From positions 1 through 7,288 of the forward strand of contig CAKPLX010000057.1 of assembly GCA_934167785.1 (NCBI GenBank): 7,288 nt of DNA. Reading direction: 5' to 3'. This document shows positions 5,464 through 7,288 of this stretch, piece by piece. A program made the translations under genes and the position numbers. Under the pieces are notes generated by a model. It made no database searches, was not told the DNA's origin, and saw nothing but the letters and a program-made list of their open reading frames with translations. Position 1 is the first letter of the stretch, and each line of letters opens with the position of its first letter. The stretch is from an uncultured Bacilli bacterium. GTDB lineage: Bacteria > Bacillota_I > Bacilli_A > RF39 > UBA660.

Positions 5464-7288
5464 TTACAGAATTTCATCCTGTAAACGCATCTTTTTGAAT
5501 TTAACACACTTCGGCATATCACCTACAGGCACTCTAGTAAACAAAACTCCTAGCTGTTTACTAACTGTATCTGGGAAATCATCAGCAGCCTTTATTTGTG
5601 TCAACTCGCGAGACTGAGCACCATCAATAATTACCCAGTTTACACCATTGAACAGATCTTTCATATCTTCGACAGCTGACATGAAAACAAAATATCCCAT
5701 ATTCACATCAGAACAATCCTGCATAAACTGCTTCAGTTTCTCAACATTCGCAACCTTTGAATCCCTACCAAGTCCCATCATACGGTCGGCACCTAAGATC
5801 CAAGTAAAGATGTAAGGCATATGCTTAACTTCAATCATGCAATCAGGACACTTATAAGTAGTAACTATGGAATCAATCGCTATTGCCACCTGTTTCAAAC
5901 TCTGCTTATAACGTTCTTCTTTATTTGCATTTGCAAATCCAAACATTTTTATAAGCTGAGCATCATTACCCAATAAATACATACCTGCTTTGAAGCGTTG
6001 TCTATTCAACTCTGTGTCCTGCTCTGATCCTTTTACAAATTCACGATAAAAAGCATCATCATTGCCATCAGACTGCATTGGTGCGCTAAAGACTAATGAA
6101 TCAATAGCTAAACATAGCTTTCTTCTCGCTACTAATGTGAATGATAGATTTAATACATCATTATCGAAAAATCGTTTTTCTGAATAAAAACCGGCAGTCG
6201 CCAAAGATGATGCATCACATTTGTCTTGGAACATCTTGTCCAAATTAATAATCAAATTCTGCGTATTAGAAAAAAGCTCGATATTGCTTCTCAACATTTT
6301 AAAGTATCTTTCTTGATTAGCAGGACTCGGTGTTAACACAACTATGTTTGTCTCTCCCAGAGTTGTAGAAAAGTTAAGCTTTACTATCTGCTCCGGATCA
6401 TCGGTAACATACGAGGGTTCTCCTAGCAAGACACGATTACTAGTTTGCTTAAAACGTTGCAAGTATTCCTTGTATTTATCCTCAGGTGTTAAATCTGTGG
6501 CATCGTAAAAGGATAATACTTGTCTGAATGGTGTTTGATGACATACCGAAATAACATCTTGTCCAATAGCGATACGCTGATCATCCGGCATATAAGGAAC
6601 TCTTACGTTCACATTATTTGCTCTTGGATTACCTTCAATGTTGTTATTGATAATCAACCGCCCTACCTTACCATAGTTATTTTTTGCTGCATCATTATTC
6701 AAAATAAGCTCCGAAACGCTAGAGGTACATCCTACTGCTGCACGAATCTTGATATTACTAAGTACATCCTTAGGGATATCAGATCCAATCTCCTGTGAAG
6801 CTAATAATAAATGAAATCCCGTGTTTCGTCCCAGCTTTGCAAAGCTATACAAAATACGCATAATTTCATTAGATTTCTTTCCAGCTTTCTTAAGCATGGT
6901 CTGAAACTCATCAATAACGATAACATGCCTTGGTATGCACAAACCTGTCTTTTTTCTAAAGTCAGAAATGTTCTTTACATCATTGTCAACATAGATGTTG
7001 TTCCATAGCGACATCTCTCTTTCGAGGTCTGCCAACACAGAAATTATATAATCTGCATCATCAGTAGCCGCAATACTCTTAATATGTGGCATAGGCGTCT
7101 GTACTGCATAAGACTTAAACTCTACAATCTTTGCATCGCAAAGTACAAGCTGCACTTCCCATGGAGCATACTCCAAGCAAAAGCCATAAATTATAGAGTT
7201 CAGAGTAACAGATTTACCCTGTCCAGTAGCACCTGCAAGCACCATATGAACATCGGTGCCTGCAAACTGCTGTTTGCACAATTTTGAT
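5464..7288 (-). CDS. FtsK/SpoIIIE-family (EssC-like) DNA translocase ATPase, 5' end missing
   Basis: The reading frame is open to the right edge of the window, so the N-terminus is missing. The first in-frame TTG (7281) is an ordinary Leu codon inside the protein, not a start. Counting that Leu as residue 1, Walker A is GATGQGKS (17-24) and Walker B is IVIDEF (121-126). LGRNTGFHLLLASQ (150-163) matches the FtsK-type arginine and sensor region. The later NNDAAKNNYGKVGR stretch (195-208) resembles the end of EssC/FtsK ATPase domains. Residues about 285-600 look like a second module of the same kind: LLGEP opens it, but the P-loop position reads TPSPANQERY with no GKS/T, and the Walker B-like strand is WILGADRM (494-501). 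It is probably inactive. Known members pump DNA or protein substrates as hexamers. Pumping DNA is inferred here from the neighbouring polymerase. It is the first visible gene of the operon. Confidence 0.88.
   Translation of the reverse strand, partial: SKLCKQQFAGTDVHMVLAGATGQGKSVTLNSIIYGFCLEYAPWEVQLVLCDAKIVEFKSYAVQTPMPHIKSIAATDDADYIISVLADLEREMSLWNNIYVDNDVKNISDFRKKTGLCIPRHVIVIDEFQTMLKKAGKKSNEIMRILYSFAKLGRNTGFHLLLASQEIGSDIPKDVLSNIKIRAAVGCTSSVSELILNNDAAKNNYGKVGRLIINNNIEGNPRANNVNVRVPYMPDDQRIAIGQDVISVCHQTPFRQVLSFYDATDLTPEDKYKEYLQRFKQTSNRVLLGEPSYVTDDPEQIVKLNFSTTLGETNIVVLTPSPANQERYFKMLRSNIELFSNTQNLIINLDKMFQDKCDASSLATAGFYSEKRFFDNDVLNLSFTLVARRKLCLAIDSLVFSAPMQSDGNDDAFYREFVKGSEQDTELNRQRFKAGMYLLGNDAQLIKMFGFANANKEERYKQSLKQVAIAIDSIVTTYKCPDCMIEVKHMPYIFTWILGADRMMGLGRDSKVANVEKLKQFMQDCSDVNMGYFVFMSAVEDMKDLFNGVNWVIIDGAQSRELTQIKAADDFPDTVSKQLGVLFTRVPVGDMPKCVKFKKMRLQDEIL

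Noticed and set aside
7279..7281. TTG at 7281 as the start of the FtsK-like protein.
   Set aside because: The frame stays open to the window edge, no ribosome-binding site is visible in the few bases upstream, and a start this close to the Walker A motif would remove the N-terminal part of the family.
6520..7287. Three open frames on the plus strand (6520-6798, 6811-7008, 7084-7287).
   Set aside because: All are antisense to the conserved ATPase core, including Walker A and Walker B, and look like random translations rich in Ile, Asn and Cys.
2574..7288. A type VII secretion locus, suggested by the EssC-like ATPase, a small helical protein and a membrane protein.
   Set aside because: There is no WXG100 motif in the small protein, no EssB, EsaA or YukD-like gene in the window, and the adjacent gene is a DNA polymerase. 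It cannot be excluded outside the window, but nothing here supports it.

Overview
The window comes from a low-GC Gram-positive bacterium, most likely a Lachnospiraceae-type clostridium. The base composition is AT-rich, genes start behind strong AGGAGG-type ribosome-binding sites, and two products belong to families common in gut clostridia: a DUF5688-like protein and a BspA-like 26-residue leucine-rich repeat protein. The taxonomic call is an inference; there is no rRNA, tRNA or housekeeping gene to anchor it.

All supported genes lie on the minus strand and read from right to left as one compact transcription unit whose beginning is outside the window. In order of transcription they are: a 5'-truncated FtsK/SpoIIIE (EssC-like) DNA-pumping ATPase with a second, apparently dead ATPase module (5464-7288); a hairpin (5431-5462); a small zinc-ribbon protein (5149-5409); a divergent family A DNA polymerase without nuclease domains but with a long C-terminal extension (3349-5136); a single-pass membrane protein (2780-3352); a 69-residue protein (2574-2783); a 183-residue protein of unknown function (2026-2577); a leucine-rich repeat protein (1279-2016); and a DUF5688-like protein (175-1236). 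A strong intrinsic terminator (136-168) follows. An additional gene starts right behind that terminator and runs off the left edge (1-124). Four genes in the middle are joined by three successive 4-base ATGA overlaps, which suggests coordinated translation.

The pairing of a DNA translocase, a zinc ribbon and a polymerase with a membrane-anchored protein suggests a DNA-transfer or DNA-maintenance module of an integrated mobile element or plasmid. This is inference: no relaxase, integrase, replication initiator or attachment site is visible. The polymerase identity is well supported, because the motif A, B and C residues of the Pol I family can all be aligned. Its sugar-selecting positions differ from those of E. 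coli Pol I. Two adjacent operon proteins end in the same kind of peptide (KMDLF and KMGLF), which resembles a sliding-clamp-binding motif and would fit a replication-linked role. I do not recognise this gene set as a named system, and it is the most interesting thing in the window. No CRISPR array, insertion sequence or RNA gene was seen. The longest non-coding stretch is only about 54 bases.
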